Origin: Stenotrophomonas sp. 24(2023)
GTDB taxonomy: Bacteria > Pseudomonadota > Gammaproteobacteria > Xanthomonadales > Xanthomonadaceae
DNA: 64,000 bases
Assembly: GCF_030913365.1 (NCBI RefSeq)
Contig: NZ_CP133160.1
Coordinates: forward strand, 992,001 to 1,056,000
Direction of reading: 5' to 3'
Part shown: positions 1 to 9,448 of the stretch, piece after piece
Layout: every line of letters starts with the position of its first letter
Position numbering within the stretch: the first letter of the stretch is position 1
The notes under the pieces: generated by a model
Databases searched by the model: none
What the model was told of the DNA's origin: nothing
Seen by the model: the letters and a program-made list of their open reading frames with translations, nothing else
Made by a program: the position numbers and the translations under genes

Positions 1-2001
1 GCCGATCTTGAAGAACCGGGTGAAGCCCTCCAGCGCCCCCACCCGTTCATTGGTTGCAAACAACTGCCCACCGGTCACGGCATGCGTGCTGGCGGCGGAA
101 CTGATGTCGCCCGCTGCCACCCCGCGCAGCTGGCCGCCGCCCACCTCCACGCCGCCGTCGGCAGCGAACCTCAGCACGCCATCCAGATCCGGTTCGAAAT
201 CGTCGAAGGCCGCACGCAGCGCCTCCAGGCCCGTCCGGTTGTGCAGCACGCGCTGGTCCAGCCCGGCCAGCTGCTGCCCGTGTGCATCAAGCACCTGCCG
301 GTGGGCGTCCACCACCTGGCCGGTGGCATGCAGCTGGCGCCCGGTCACCGCATCGGTGCTGGTACTGCTGAGCGTGCCATCGGCCAGGTTGACGATCCTG
401 CGCTTAACCGTGCTGCTGCCCACCGACACCTGGTTGGCCGCGCTGGTCTGCGCACCACTGCCCAGCGCGATGCTGCCGGCATGGCTGGCAATGGAGCGGT
501 CACCCACCGCGACCGCACTGTCTGCGGTTGCCTTGGCCAGGTTGCCCAGCGCGCTGGCATAGGTCCCACTGGCCGCCGCTTCCCGACCGACCGCCGTGGC
601 CTGGTTGGCCCCGGCCGCGGCCTTGTAACCCACGGCCGTGGCATGGGTGAATCCGGCCGCTGCATCGTTGCCGAGCGCCACCGCACGGTCGCCCGTGGCC
701 AGCGCGCGCAGGCCGGTGGCCACGCCCCCATTGCCGCTGCGGGTACCGGCGCCCAGCGCAACACTGCCCGTGGCACTGCTCTTGTTGCCGTTGGCATCCA
801 CCGCTGCACGAGCATCGGCACCCAGCGCCACGCTGTGGGTGTTGTAGGCACGGGCGGCCGAGCCGATGGCAGCACTTGCCACCGTGCCACTGCCTTCGGC
901 CGTGGCCGATTGGCCCAAGGCCACCGCTGCGGCATTCAGGCGGCTGTTGACCGCATCGGCGATGCTGCGTGCAGCGGCAACGTTCTGGTTGGTGGCATGC
1001 AGCTGCTGGCCGGCCACCGCTTCGGTGCTGCTGTTGTTCAAGGCGCCATTGCGGACGCCGTTGAGCGTACGCGCTGCCCCGCTCCTGTTGCTGATGGTCA
1101 GCGTGGTGCCGGTATTGTCACTGCCCACACGGATGGCGCTGGACGTGCTTGTCTGGGTGACCAGCCGTGCACTCTGCAGTGCCTGGTCGGCGATGCTGCG
1201 CGCCGTGTTGGCGGTGCTGGTGGCCGTGGCCACCGACTGGTTGGTGGCATGCAGCTGCTTGCCGGTCACCGCATCGCTGCTGGTGGTGCTCAGCGTTGCG
1301 TCGGCCACGTTGACGATCCGGCGCTTGCGGGAACTGCTGCCCACGGAAACCTGGTTGGCACCGTTGGTCACCGAGTTCGCGCCGATCGCGATGGACTCCA
1401 CGTGCTGCGCGCGTGACCCGCTGCCGATGGCAATGGTGTTCATGCCATTGGCATAGGCATCGTGCCCCAGCGCCGTCGCGCCGACACCATTGGTTGCTGC
1501 ACGCGTGCCCACGGCCGTGCCCTGCGACCCGTTCATGTTGATGCCATAGCCGACGGCAACATGATCATCCCCGCGCGTATGGCTTTCAGTGCCGTAGACG
1601 TTGCTGCGGTATCCGTTGATGCTGGAACGGGAGCCCAGGATCATGCTCTTGTTACCGGATACCGTGGAGTTCTGGTAGGTCGTATCCACCGTCAGCGCGT
1701 TCTGGTGGTGGAGGCTGGAGATCGTGGCAACAGGCGCGGCTGCCGGCAGGGCCAGCGCATGGAGCACCTGCAGCGGGTACAGCGGCCAGGTCGCCACCTC
1801 CTCATCGTCCCAGCGCTCATCGCTGGCATCGGCCGAGGCCACCGCCGGCAGGGCCAGTGCGATCGCCAGCATGAGGCCGGTAGCCGCCGGCCGCCCGGCC
1901 TTGCGCCCGGTGACAGGGCCACAGCGGTCACGGCCGAATTCACTGGCCACGATCCAGCAGCCACGTGCGCGGGACCAGAGTCGTCGGTAGATCTTGTTCA
2001 T
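1..2001 (-). CDS. Trimeric autotransporter adhesin (YadA/Hia type), N-terminal part, runs off the left edge
   Basis: Outer-membrane-anchored trimeric adhesin for attachment; 667 codons are visible and the C-terminal anchor lies outside the window. The N-terminus MNKIYRRLWSRARGCW is an extended signal peptide region (ESPR), followed by a hydrophobic signal core ending near residue 58 (VASA). The rest is YadA-like head repeats (VALG, AIGS and similar hydrophobic-G-S/A patterns) broken by neck motifs of the RRIVNVAD...DAVTGKQLHATN type near residues 225-253, 309-338, 532-560 and 624-648. The start is set by AAGGAG five bases upstream (2007-2012). It follows the pilus operon on the same strand, so it probably belongs to the same attachment programme. 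The frame is open throughout and no broken copy is seen. The family call is firm; the ligand is unknown. Confidence 0.93.
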   Translation of the reverse strand, partial: MNKIYRRLWSRARGCWIVASEFGRDRCGPVTGRKAGRPAATGLMLAIALALPAVASADASDERWDDEEVATWPLYPLQVLHALALPAAAPVATISSLHHQNALTVDTTYQNSTVSGNKSMILGSRSSINGYRSNVYGTESHTRGDDHVAVGYGINMNGSQGTAVGTRAATNGVGATALGHDAYANGMNTIAIGSGSRAQHVESIAIGANSVTNGANQVSVGSSSRKRRIVNVADATLSTTSSDAVTGKQLHATNQSVATATSTANTARSIADQALQSARLVTQTSTSSAIRVGSDNTGTTLTISNRSGAARTLNGVRNGALNNSSTEAVAGQQLHATNQNVAAARSIADAVNSRLNAAAVALGQSATAEGSGTVASAAIGSAARAYNTHSVALGADARAAVDANGNKSSATGSVALGAGTRSGNGGVATGLRALATGDRAVALGNDAAAGFTHATAVGYKAAAGANQATAVGREAAASGTYASALGNLAKATADSAVAVGDRSIASHAGSIALGSGAQTSAANQVSVGSSTVKRRIVNLADGTLSSTSTDAVTGRQLHATGQVVDAHRQVLDAHGQQLAGLDQRVLHNRTGLEALRAAFDDFEPDLDGVLRFAADGGVEVGGGQLRGVAAGDISSAASTHAVTGGQLFATNERVGALEGFTRFFKIG

Positions 2002-2032
2002 GGGTGCTCCTTAACAATCTGCACGAAAAGCG

Positions 2033-2059
2033 CCCGGCCGCCGTCATCGCGCGGCCGGG
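2033..2059 (-). terminator. Hairpin with T-run between the pilus chaperone gene and the adhesin gene
   Basis: A 9-bp perfect stem, CCCGGCCGC/GCGGCCGGG, is followed on the minus strand by GCGCTTTTCG. It lies after the chaperone stop and about 20 bases before the adhesin ribosome site. It could end the pilus transcript or act as a leaky attenuator that lets some transcription reach the adhesin. Confidence 0.55.
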
Positions 2060-2068
2060 ATGGGAAAC

Positions 2069-2770
2069 TCAGGGCCCCAGGGTCAGGACGTGTTCGCGAT
2101 AGCCTTCGCGCGTCAGGCGGTAGCGCAGCTGTACGGTGCGCCCGGGCGTCACGGCGAACGGCAGCAGCACCGCACTGCCCGGATACAGGCTGCGCGACAG
2201 CTCGTGGGCCGTGCAGCGCGTGCCTTCGCAGTCCGCCACGCTGGTGATGCCCAGGCGCAGCGTGCCCAGGTTGTGCAGCGTGCTGCCGCGCAGCTGCACC
2301 GCCACGCGGCCGTCGGCAGGCACCACGTTCACCAGTGCGCCCCATACCAGGCTCACGCCGAGATTGGCGCGGGCCGTGCCCCCTCCACCGTCGGCCGGAT
2401 TCTCATCCGGGCCACGCACCCCTTCGAAATAGACGCGGTAAGCGGTCTCCTGCGCCACCGGCTGCAGGGGAATAACCCGGATCAGGCGGTTGCCACCACC
2501 GGCCAGCGCGAACTTGGCGGGCGTGATGGCGATCGCCGCCGCAGCCGGGTCGATTTCCACCTCCTGCTCGTCCGCATCGGCCGCATTGGCGATCCGGCGC
2601 ACCGATGCCTGCACGTACTGCGGCTGTGGCGATTGGGAGTACACGCGGATTTGCGTGCCCTTCTTCGCATCCACGGAGGTGCGCATCGGGTGCACGGTAA
2701 GGTTGGCATCGGCGTTGGGCACGATCAGCAGCAGGGACAGCAGCAGGCCGCGCATGGCAACGTGGTTCAT
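2069..2770 (-). CDS. Periplasmic pilus chaperone, CS1/CFA-I (alpha) type
   Basis: PapD-like periplasmic chaperone, 233 aa, that would hold pilin subunits and deliver them to the usher. A signal peptide ends near residue 22 (VPNADA|NLTV). The mature start NLTVHPMRTSVDAKKG and the central PAKFALAGGGNRLIRVIPL stretch match the G1 and F1-G1 strand regions of fimbrial chaperones. ATG at 2770 is preferred over 2755 because GGAG lies about 7 bases upstream. It is the last gene of the pilus operon, 15 bp after the tip gene. In described alpha-type operons (coo, cbl) the chaperone gene comes first, so this order is unusual. Confidence 0.85.
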   Translation of the reverse strand: MNHVAMRGLLLSLLLIVPNADANLTVHPMRTSVDAKKGTQIRVYSQSPQPQYVQASVRRIANAADADEQEVEIDPAAAAIAITPAKFALAGGGNRLIRVIPLQPVAQETAYRVYFEGVRGPDENPADGGGGTARANLGVSLVWGALVNVVPADGRVAVQLRGSTLHNLGTLRLGITSVADCEGTRCTAHELSRSLYPGSAVLLPFAVTPGRTVQLRYRLTREGYREHVLTLGP

Positions 2771-2785
2771 CGGAACTCCGGAAGG

Positions 2786-3919
2786 TCAGGGGGTGAACGT
2801 CGGCACGCGCAGTTCCAGCTGCAGTTGGCCGACGTAGTAGCCGGCGTCCTTGCTGGTACTGGGGAAACGGGGCGTGGCCAGGGTCAGTGGCGTGGGCACG
2901 CAGAACACCGGCTGCGTCATGCCCGGCAGCATCACCAGGCGCAGGCGGGCGGTATCGATGCCGGACAGCCGCTGCTCCACGCCATTGGCCATCGCCACCG
3001 CCGTACCGTTGTAGTCCAGGGTGGCGGTGTAGTCCACGCGCTGCCGCTCACCGCTGCCGCCAGCGCTGTGCCAGACGGAAAAACCGGTCGCGCCCGGTGG
3101 CCGGCCGCTGTTGTCGCGTGCGGTCACGCCCAGGTAGGTGCTCTGCGAACCCAGGCCGTCATACAGGCACATGTCCAGCACCTTGCGCCCCTCGATGGTC
3201 TGCGCGAACGGGCTGTAGCGCAGGTCCAGGCCCACGCTGGGCGTGGCGTGGTCGAATTCGGGCAGGTAGATGGCCACGGCATTGCGGTCGGTGACGGTGA
3301 ACCGGAAACGGAAGGTGTAGGCCGCAAGCACGCCACCTGACGGGGTCCTGGCCTGGAGTGACAGCGTCCCGGTCCAGATGCCGGCCACCAGCCGCTGCAG
3401 CTCCCGGCCAGGCACCGACAACTGCCCGCCGGTGCCTGCGGGCAGGTCCGCACCACAGTTGAGCGCATGGCTGGACCACGGCGCGAGGATGGCCGGCTGC
3501 CAGTAGTCCCGCGTGCACGAGCGCCCGGACAGCAGGCGCTGGATGCCCCCCTGCACGGCCAGTTCGACCGTCATCCCCGAACGGGCCTCGGTGAACAGCA
3601 CCGGCACGGCCCGCAGCCCGACGGCCGAATCAGCGCTGCCTTCGGTGGGGCACCGTCCCTGGCGGGCATCGGACCGTGATGCACAGACCAGATGCAGGTA
3701 CCCGTACTCCAGGGTGGTATCCGCGTGGCTGTGGGCCAGCATCGTCCTGGGTGCCCACAGTTCGATGTCACCCGGCACCGCCGAGCGGTCCCATCCCTGC
3801 ACGACGTCACGCTGTTCGCTGGCCGGGTGGGTTTCCGGCGGCCGCTGCGCGCTGGCACCCGGCGCCACCATCGCCAGGCCCCCTGCCAGCACCAGGGCCC
3901 ATCCCATCGTCCACCTCAT
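2786..3919 (-). CDS. Pilus tip adhesin / minor subunit (CooD/CblD-like)
   Basis: Predicted tip subunit of an alpha-type pilus, 377 aa from ATG 3919. That start overlaps the usher stop by four bases (ATGA), showing translational coupling. The signal peptide is MRWTMGWALVLAGGLAMV with cleavage near GASA|QR. Cysteines appear in pairs (CASRS...RCPT, CTRDYW...NCGA, DMC...FCV), as expected for disulfide-bonded adhesin domains, and the C-terminal part resembles a pilin domain (QLQLELRVPTF). The longer reading frame starting at 4102 is rejected because it runs back through the usher gene. The call rests on length, position and cysteines more than on a signature motif; the receptor is unknown. Confidence 0.75.
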   Translation of the reverse strand: MRWTMGWALVLAGGLAMVAPGASAQRPPETHPASEQRDVVQGWDRSAVPGDIELWAPRTMLAHSHADTTLEYGYLHLVCASRSDARQGRCPTEGSADSAVGLRAVPVLFTEARSGMTVELAVQGGIQRLLSGRSCTRDYWQPAILAPWSSHALNCGADLPAGTGGQLSVPGRELQRLVAGIWTGTLSLQARTPSGGVLAAYTFRFRFTVTDRNAVAIYLPEFDHATPSVGLDLRYSPFAQTIEGRKVLDMCLYDGLGSQSTYLGVTARDNSGRPPGATGFSVWHSAGGSGERQRVDYTATLDYNGTAVAMANGVEQRLSGIDTARLRLVMLPGMTQPVFCVPTPLTLATPRFPSTSKDAGYYVGQLQLELRVPTFTP

Positions 3920-6639
3920 CGCACGCCTCCGGTAGCGGCGGTCTGCGGCGTGGCCGCGATCAACGCCTGTTCCTGCAGCAGCCGCGTTACCCGTGCCTGC
4001 TGGCGGATATGCGCCGGCAGCTGGGCCACAGCCAGGGCTTCGCACTGCACATCCCCCACCAGCAGCAGCACGCTGCGGCGTTCGCGCACCTGCAGCGGGC
4101 ACTGCAGCAGGCGGTCGTCCTGCAGCAGGTAGAGCGTCTTTTCCCGGCGCGGGAAGTCGGCAATGAAGCCGCCGCTGGCCGTGGTGCCCGGTACCGGCGC
4201 GTTGAGGATGCGCGCACCGCCCAGCGGCAGCCCGGCGATATCACGGGCATTGCCGATGAAGGTGTAGGTCACCTCGACCGGCACCGGCATGTGCACCAGC
4301 CGGCCCGGTGCCAGGAACAGCGAGCGGGCACCATACGTGCCGGCCACGCGTACCACCGCACTGCTGTCCAGCGCACTGACATCCTGCACTTCAGCACGGT
4401 GGGCCTGGTAGGCCGCCAGCGGCAGCAGGCGGCGCTCGCCCAGCTGCAGGCGCTGGCGGCGCAGCCCGCCCACGTGCAGTTCCGCGGCGACCCCGCTCAG
4501 GTCGGCATCGTCGGCATCATCCACGCGCACTGCCAGGCCGGCTTCGCTGCCAGCACCCTCGCCCCAGTAGAAGCCTTGCCGCCCCAGGGCAAAGCCTGAA
4601 CTGTGGGTGGCGCTGTAGGACATCTCACTGCGCCCGTGCTGCCGGTACGCCGCCACGGTGGCACCGGTGTGGCCCAGGCCGTTCTGCAGCTGCGCACCGG
4701 CGCTGGCGCTGTAGCGGTCGTCCTGGCTGCCGCGCAGTTCCACCGACGCTTCGCGGTAATGGCTGTCATGCTCCTGCCGCAGCGTCTGCGCCACGCTGTA
4801 GTCGATGCTGGGACGCGCATGTTCGGGCTGGCGCACATCCAGCGCATAACGCCGCTGCGAGATCCCCGGCTCGCGGCGCTGCAGGCGCGAAAGACTCAGG
4901 TTCAGGTAGATGCCACGGTCGCGGTTGGCCAGGCCCGCACCGGTGGCGCGCTGGTGCCAGCCGCCCAGGCGCAGGGATACGCTGAATTCGTTCCAGCGCT
5001 CGGTGCGGCTGTAGCTGGCCTGCCAGGTCCGGCTGCGCTGCGGTTGCCGGCCTGGCTCGCGCCCCCACGGTGGCAGCCATGGCATGCCACCGTTCAAGGG
5101 ATCATCCGGGTAGCCCCCCGGCATGCGGCCGGTCTGCCAGGTCTGGCGGCGCGTGTACCCCACATACAGGCTGCCGGCGGCCACCGGCAGCGCCATCGAG
5201 GCACTGAGCGAATCGGTGCAGCCCAGCCGGTCACGCGCATCGTCCTCGAAGCGGCAGGCGGTGCCGCGCAGGCGCTGGTGGTACACATTCCACGAGGCAC
5301 GGCGGCGGTAGGACAGCTGGTGCTGCCGGCCCTGGCTGCCATCACTGCCCCGCATGACGCTGGCGCTGGCGCGGACATCCTGGCCAGGAAACACGTGGCG
5401 CAGGTCCACGCGCAGTTCGCCATAGCGGCGGCCACCGATATCGGCCACGCCGCCGGTCACGGCCAGATCGCGGCCGAGGGGAACGCGCAGGCCCGCCAGG
5501 GCCGCCGATTCGCCATCGAACCGGTCCTGGCGGCGTTCATCGCGCCGGCCGCCCTGCACGAACCACTGCACGCTGCTGTTGGTCCAGTCGCCGCCCTTGT
5601 CGAAGGGGGCTTCCTCGCTGCGCACCAGCACCCCGTCTTCGTAGATGCGCAGGGTGACGGTGTAGGCGCCGAAGGGGAAGCGGCGGGTATCGAGCGGGTT
5701 GATGCCCGCCTGCAGATAGAACGTCTGCAGCAGGCGTTCGCCATCAAAGGCATCCACCCGCGCATCGCGCGCCAGCAGCACGGTCAGCGGGGTGGCCTGT
5801 ACCGCCGCGTCGGCGTTGATGTAGGCCTGGGTGGTACCGGCGCGCACGCCGTTGAAGCGGTCCAGCGGCAGCATGCCGAAATTGAAGGTACCGCCCTGCG
5901 GGCTGGACAGGTTGCGGCGGTCCATGCGCCCGGCCTGCAGGTAGTGCTGCGTGCCCAGATCGTGGCGGTAATAGGCATTGTTGAACTGGACATCGGCGTG
6001 GCCGCCGCGGCCACGGTAGCGCTGATGGCTGACGTTCCATTCCACGGCCAGATGGCCACGCTCGAACAGGCCCAGCGTGCCGATCCCCTGCGCGGCCACG
6101 CTCTGGTAGTCGCGCCCGCCGCTGACGTTCACCACCTGCTGGTGCAGCAGGGCATTTTCGGCATTGCTCGATACCTGGTTGAAGCGGGGCACCGCGGCGT
6201 CTGCGGGAAGCCACTGGCGGGCCACGAACAGGCGCACGGCCCCTTCGCCTTCGTCATACAGCGCGCGCAGCGCCGCAGGGTCCTGCGGCGGATCGAGATA
6301 GCCGCAGCCGGTTTCGGCGCCACCGAAGCGGCAGGCCAGGTGGCTGTTGCGCGGCAGCGGCCGCGATGCGGCCGGCAGCAACGCGGCCTGCGCCTGCGCG
6401 GACAGGCCCAGCGCGGCAAGGACGGCGCCCGGGTCCTGCAGTTGCACGGTATCCAGTGTCACGCGCACCGGCGCCACCCCGGCCGTGCGCCCGAACAGGC
6501 GCACTTCCAGGTGTTCGGTCTGGCCATAAACCAGGTCCTCGAAGCCAGCGGGAACGTCGCGCGCGGCGACCAGCGGCGTGGCCAACGACACGGCGAGCGC
6601 TGCCGCCAGCCGGGTGACGGCGGGTGCGGACGCATTCAT
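3916..6639 (-). CDS. Outer-membrane pilus usher, TcfC/CooC type
   Basis: Usher pore, 907 aa, that assembles and secretes pilin subunits across the outer membrane. A signal peptide (about residues 1-26, ending VAAR) is followed by an N-terminal domain opening with PAGFEDLVYGQ, then a beta-barrel region rich in alternating aromatic and charged residues (for example YLQAGRMDRRNLSSPQGG and NAYYRHDL). A plug-like insert follows (FPFGAYTVTLRIYEDG), and a C-terminal domain has CPLQVRERR and a late Cys pair. Length suits the CS1-type usher family. It overlaps the tip gene by ATGA and lies 63 bp after the pilin gene, with a strong hairpin in that gap. Confidence 0.9.
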   Translation of the reverse strand: MNASAPAVTRLAAALAVSLATPLVAARDVPAGFEDLVYGQTEHLEVRLFGRTAGVAPVRVTLDTVQLQDPGAVLAALGLSAQAQAALLPAASRPLPRNSHLACRFGGAETGCGYLDPPQDPAALRALYDEGEGAVRLFVARQWLPADAAVPRFNQVSSNAENALLHQQVVNVSGGRDYQSVAAQGIGTLGLFERGHLAVEWNVSHQRYRGRGGHADVQFNNAYYRHDLGTQHYLQAGRMDRRNLSSPQGGTFNFGMLPLDRFNGVRAGTTQAYINADAAVQATPLTVLLARDARVDAFDGERLLQTFYLQAGINPLDTRRFPFGAYTVTLRIYEDGVLVRSEEAPFDKGGDWTNSSVQWFVQGGRRDERRQDRFDGESAALAGLRVPLGRDLAVTGGVADIGGRRYGELRVDLRHVFPGQDVRASASVMRGSDGSQGRQHQLSYRRRASWNVYHQRLRGTACRFEDDARDRLGCTDSLSASMALPVAAGSLYVGYTRRQTWQTGRMPGGYPDDPLNGGMPWLPPWGREPGRQPQRSRTWQASYSRTERWNEFSVSLRLGGWHQRATGAGLANRDRGIYLNLSLSRLQRREPGISQRRYALDVRQPEHARPSIDYSVAQTLRQEHDSHYREASVELRGSQDDRYSASAGAQLQNGLGHTGATVAAYRQHGRSEMSYSATHSSGFALGRQGFYWGEGAGSEAGLAVRVDDADDADLSGVAAELHVGGLRRQRLQLGERRLLPLAAYQAHRAEVQDVSALDSSAVVRVAGTYGARSLFLAPGRLVHMPVPVEVTYTFIGNARDIAGLPLGGARILNAPVPGTTASGGFIADFPRREKTLYLLQDDRLLQCPLQVRERRSVLLLVGDVQCEALAVAQLPAHIRQQARVTRLLQEQALIAATPQTAATGGVR

Positions 6640-6657
6640 GGGGAAGTGACCAGAGGT

Positions 6658-6681
6658 GGCCGGCCCGGGGGCGGGCCGGCC
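6658..6681 (-). terminator. GC-only hairpin between pilin and usher genes
   Basis: A perfect 9-bp stem, GGCCGGCCC/GGGCCGGCC, with a 6-base loop sits in the 63-bp gap after the pilin stop. No T-run follows on the minus strand. It probably stabilises the 3' end of the pilin message or partly stops transcription, giving more pilin than usher as is usual for fimbrial operons. Confidence 0.6.
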
Positions 6682-6702
6682 CAGGGGGCGTACGGCGGCG
6701 GC

Positions 6703-7197
6703 TTACGGCTTGACGTTCAGCACGATGCTGGCCATGCCTTCGTAGCTGCCGGCCGCCAGCGTGGCCGCCGTGGTCTGCGCGATGCCCAGGTCCATGGCCA
6801 CCGAGGCATTGGGCAGGCCACCGTCATACAGTTCGGCCGCGGTGAACTCCACCGGCGTGGTCGACAGCAGCCTGCCGCCCAGCTGCACGCTCATCGGCAC
6901 ATTGGGGCCGGATGCACTGCCCGGAATCAGCTCGACCGGCGCCTGCAGCCGCACCTGGACATCGCTGGTGATGTCATTGGAGAAGATACGGACACGCTCG
7001 CCCCACGGGTTGAGGCCACGGGTCGGGTTGTAGGCCAGCTTGACGGCATCGGCAATCGCACTGCCGTCGGCCTTCAGCAGCGTCAGCGTGTTGTCGATCT
7101 CGGCGGTCAGGGTGATGTTGGTCTGCGCGGCATGGGCGGACAGCGATGCCGTGGCCAGCGCTGCAGCCAGCGCGGCCTTCGTGATGATCGTATTCAT
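6703..7197 (-). CDS. Major pilin subunit, CS1/CFA-I family
   Basis: Structural subunit of an alpha-type chaperone-usher pilus, 164 aa. ATG 7197 is chosen because GAGAGA precedes it and a clean signal peptide (MNTIITKAALAAALATASLSAHA|AQTN) begins there; the 64 codons upstream in frame look like spacer. The mature part matches the CooA/CfaB/CblA pattern: NITLTAEIDNTLTL near the start, LAYNPTRGL in the middle, YEGMASIVLNVKP at the end. It has no cysteines, as usual for this family, where strand exchange and not a disulfide stabilises the fold. It is the first gene of the operon and the regulatory region lies at 7198-7470. Confidence 0.9.
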   Translation of the reverse strand: MNTIITKAALAAALATASLSAHAAQTNITLTAEIDNTLTLLKADGSAIADAVKLAYNPTRGLNPWGERVRIFSNDITSDVQVRLQAPVELIPGSASGPNVPMSVQLGGRLLSTTPVEFTAAELYDGGLPNASVAMDLGIAQTTAATLAAGSYEGMASIVLNVKP

Positions 7198-7468
7198 GGT
7201 GTCTCTCTCGGACAGTGAGGTGGGGCTTCCTCCGGAAGCATCACCGCCGGCGTGGCAGCGGCGACGGGGAAAATGGTAGGAAAACTCCCTATCCCAGCAC
7301 CATGCAAACACTCTTAAAAACGCGGCATTGCATCGAGTTCTGTGCAATACACCCTGATTTCGAAAGGATGCAATTTTCCTCATTGCCAATCACTGCCTGG
7401 CATGAATTTCATGCAGAGCACATGCGCCGGACGGCCGCCTGCCCCCATCCATCCCCCGTCGCGCCGGC
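7198..7468 (-). promoter_or_regulatory. Pilus operon upstream region with four TGCAA-type motifs
   Basis: This stretch of about 270 bp is visibly richer in A/T than its surroundings and holds no gene. It carries ATGCAA at 7302-7307 and 7368-7373, GTGCAA at 7342-7347 and the inverted form TTGCAT at 7328-7333. The first two sites (7302, 7328) and last two (7342, 7368) are each 26 bp apart. A regulator-binding region for the pilus promoter is inferred; no clear -10/-35 pair was found. Confidence 0.4.
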
Positions 7469-7502
7469 AAAAAAAAACGCCCCGCGGATGCGGGGCGTTT
7501 TT
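7469..7502 (-). terminator. Intrinsic terminator after gltA (usable on both strands)
   Basis: CGCCCCGC at 7478-7485 pairs with GCGGGGCG at 7490-7497 around a 4-base loop. It is flanked by a run of nine A on one side and five T on the other. On the minus strand the A-run becomes the T-tail, so it terminates gltA and insulates the pilus operon. Confidence 0.92.
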
Positions 7503-7524
7503 CATCCGATCACCTGCGGGCCGA

Positions 7525-8802
<1,278 letters not shown>

Positions 8803-9042
8803 TGTGTGCGCTCCTTCATGGAAGGCGCCTGCCCAAGCGCATTGGTCAGGCACGTGAATGACGTCCACGACCTGTGCCGTGGATCACGCCATTATCGCAC
8901 AGCAGCATTTGCCCGGCGCTAGACGGAAGTCGTAGACGACAGGCGGCCGGAAGCCCGCCGCGATGCGGCCCGGATCGGCAAAGAAGGTGTCACACGGACG
9001 CAGTGTTCCGTCCATCCCAACAGCCGTTTGGCCGCCGTTGGG

Positions 9043-9075
9043 GAAAAACAAACGGCCGCGCTGAGCGCGGCCGTC
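9043..9075 (-). terminator. Intrinsic terminator of rpmE2
   Basis: CGGCCGCGC (9053-9061) pairs with GCGCGGCCG (9065-9073) around a TGA loop. On the minus strand the stem is followed by TTTGTTTTT. The rest of 8803-9097 shows no gene. Confidence 0.9.
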
Positions 9076-9097
9076 GTTTCGAACCAGGTCCGGCAGA

Positions 9098-9340
9098 TCA
9101 GCGCGCGTAGCGCTTCTGGAACTTGTCGATACGGCCGGAGGTGTCGATGACCTTGTGCTTGCCCGTGTAGAACGGGTGCGAAGCCGAGGAAATTTCAACC
9201 TTCACCAGCGGGTAGTCGTTGCCGTCTTCCCACTTGATGGTTTCCTTCGTCGCCATGGTCGAGCGGGTCAGGATCTTGAAATCGGAGGTGACGTCATGGA
9301 AGACGACGTCGCGGTAGTTCGGATGGATATCGGCCTTCAT
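9098..9340 (-). CDS. rpmE2: 50S ribosomal protein L31 type B (zinc-independent)
   Basis: Ribosomal large-subunit protein of 80 aa that bridges to the small subunit. It begins [16 protein letters not shown] and ends [11 protein letters not shown]. It has no cysteine at all, so it is the C-minus type that replaces zinc-binding L31 when zinc is scarce, or serves as the only L31. The extra internal segment [19 protein letters not shown] is typical of type B. A promoter-like TATAAT sits about 40 bp upstream and a strong terminator follows. Confidence 0.95.
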   Translation of the reverse strand: MKADIHPNYRDVVFHDVTSDFKILTRSTMATKETIKWEDGNDYPLVKVEISSASHPFYTGKHKVIDTSGRIDKFQKRYAR

Positions 9341-9378
9341 GGGCTCACACCGTAAATGGGCTGGTGGTCAAGAGCGGC

Positions 9379-9415
9379 ATTATAGTCCCGGGTTGCGGCT
9401 GGGGGCAACCCGGGG
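9379..9415 (-). promoter_or_regulatory. rpmE2 promoter overlapped by a perfect inverted repeat
   Basis: On the minus strand TATAAT (plus coordinates 9379-9384) has TTGCCC about 18 bases upstream. The spacer and -35 are occupied by a perfect repeat, CCCGGGTTGC (9387-9396) and GCAACCCGGG (9405-9414). The repeat may be the terminator of the upstream nucleoside hydrolase, an operator, or both. No AT-rich Zur-like palindrome was recognised. Confidence 0.55.
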
Positions 9416-9448
9416 GATAAGTCCGCGCCGGGGAAAGGGTGAACGGCC

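Noticed and set aside
82..1416. Plus-strand open frame of 444 codons
   Set aside because: It is antisense to the trimeric autotransporter gene, whose frame shows the ESPR and neck motifs. Its composition is that of a GC-rich shadow frame.
4603..7218. Plus-strand open frame of 871 codons across the usher gene
   Set aside because: It is Ala/His/Arg-rich shadow translation opposite a clear usher; no motif or ribosome site.
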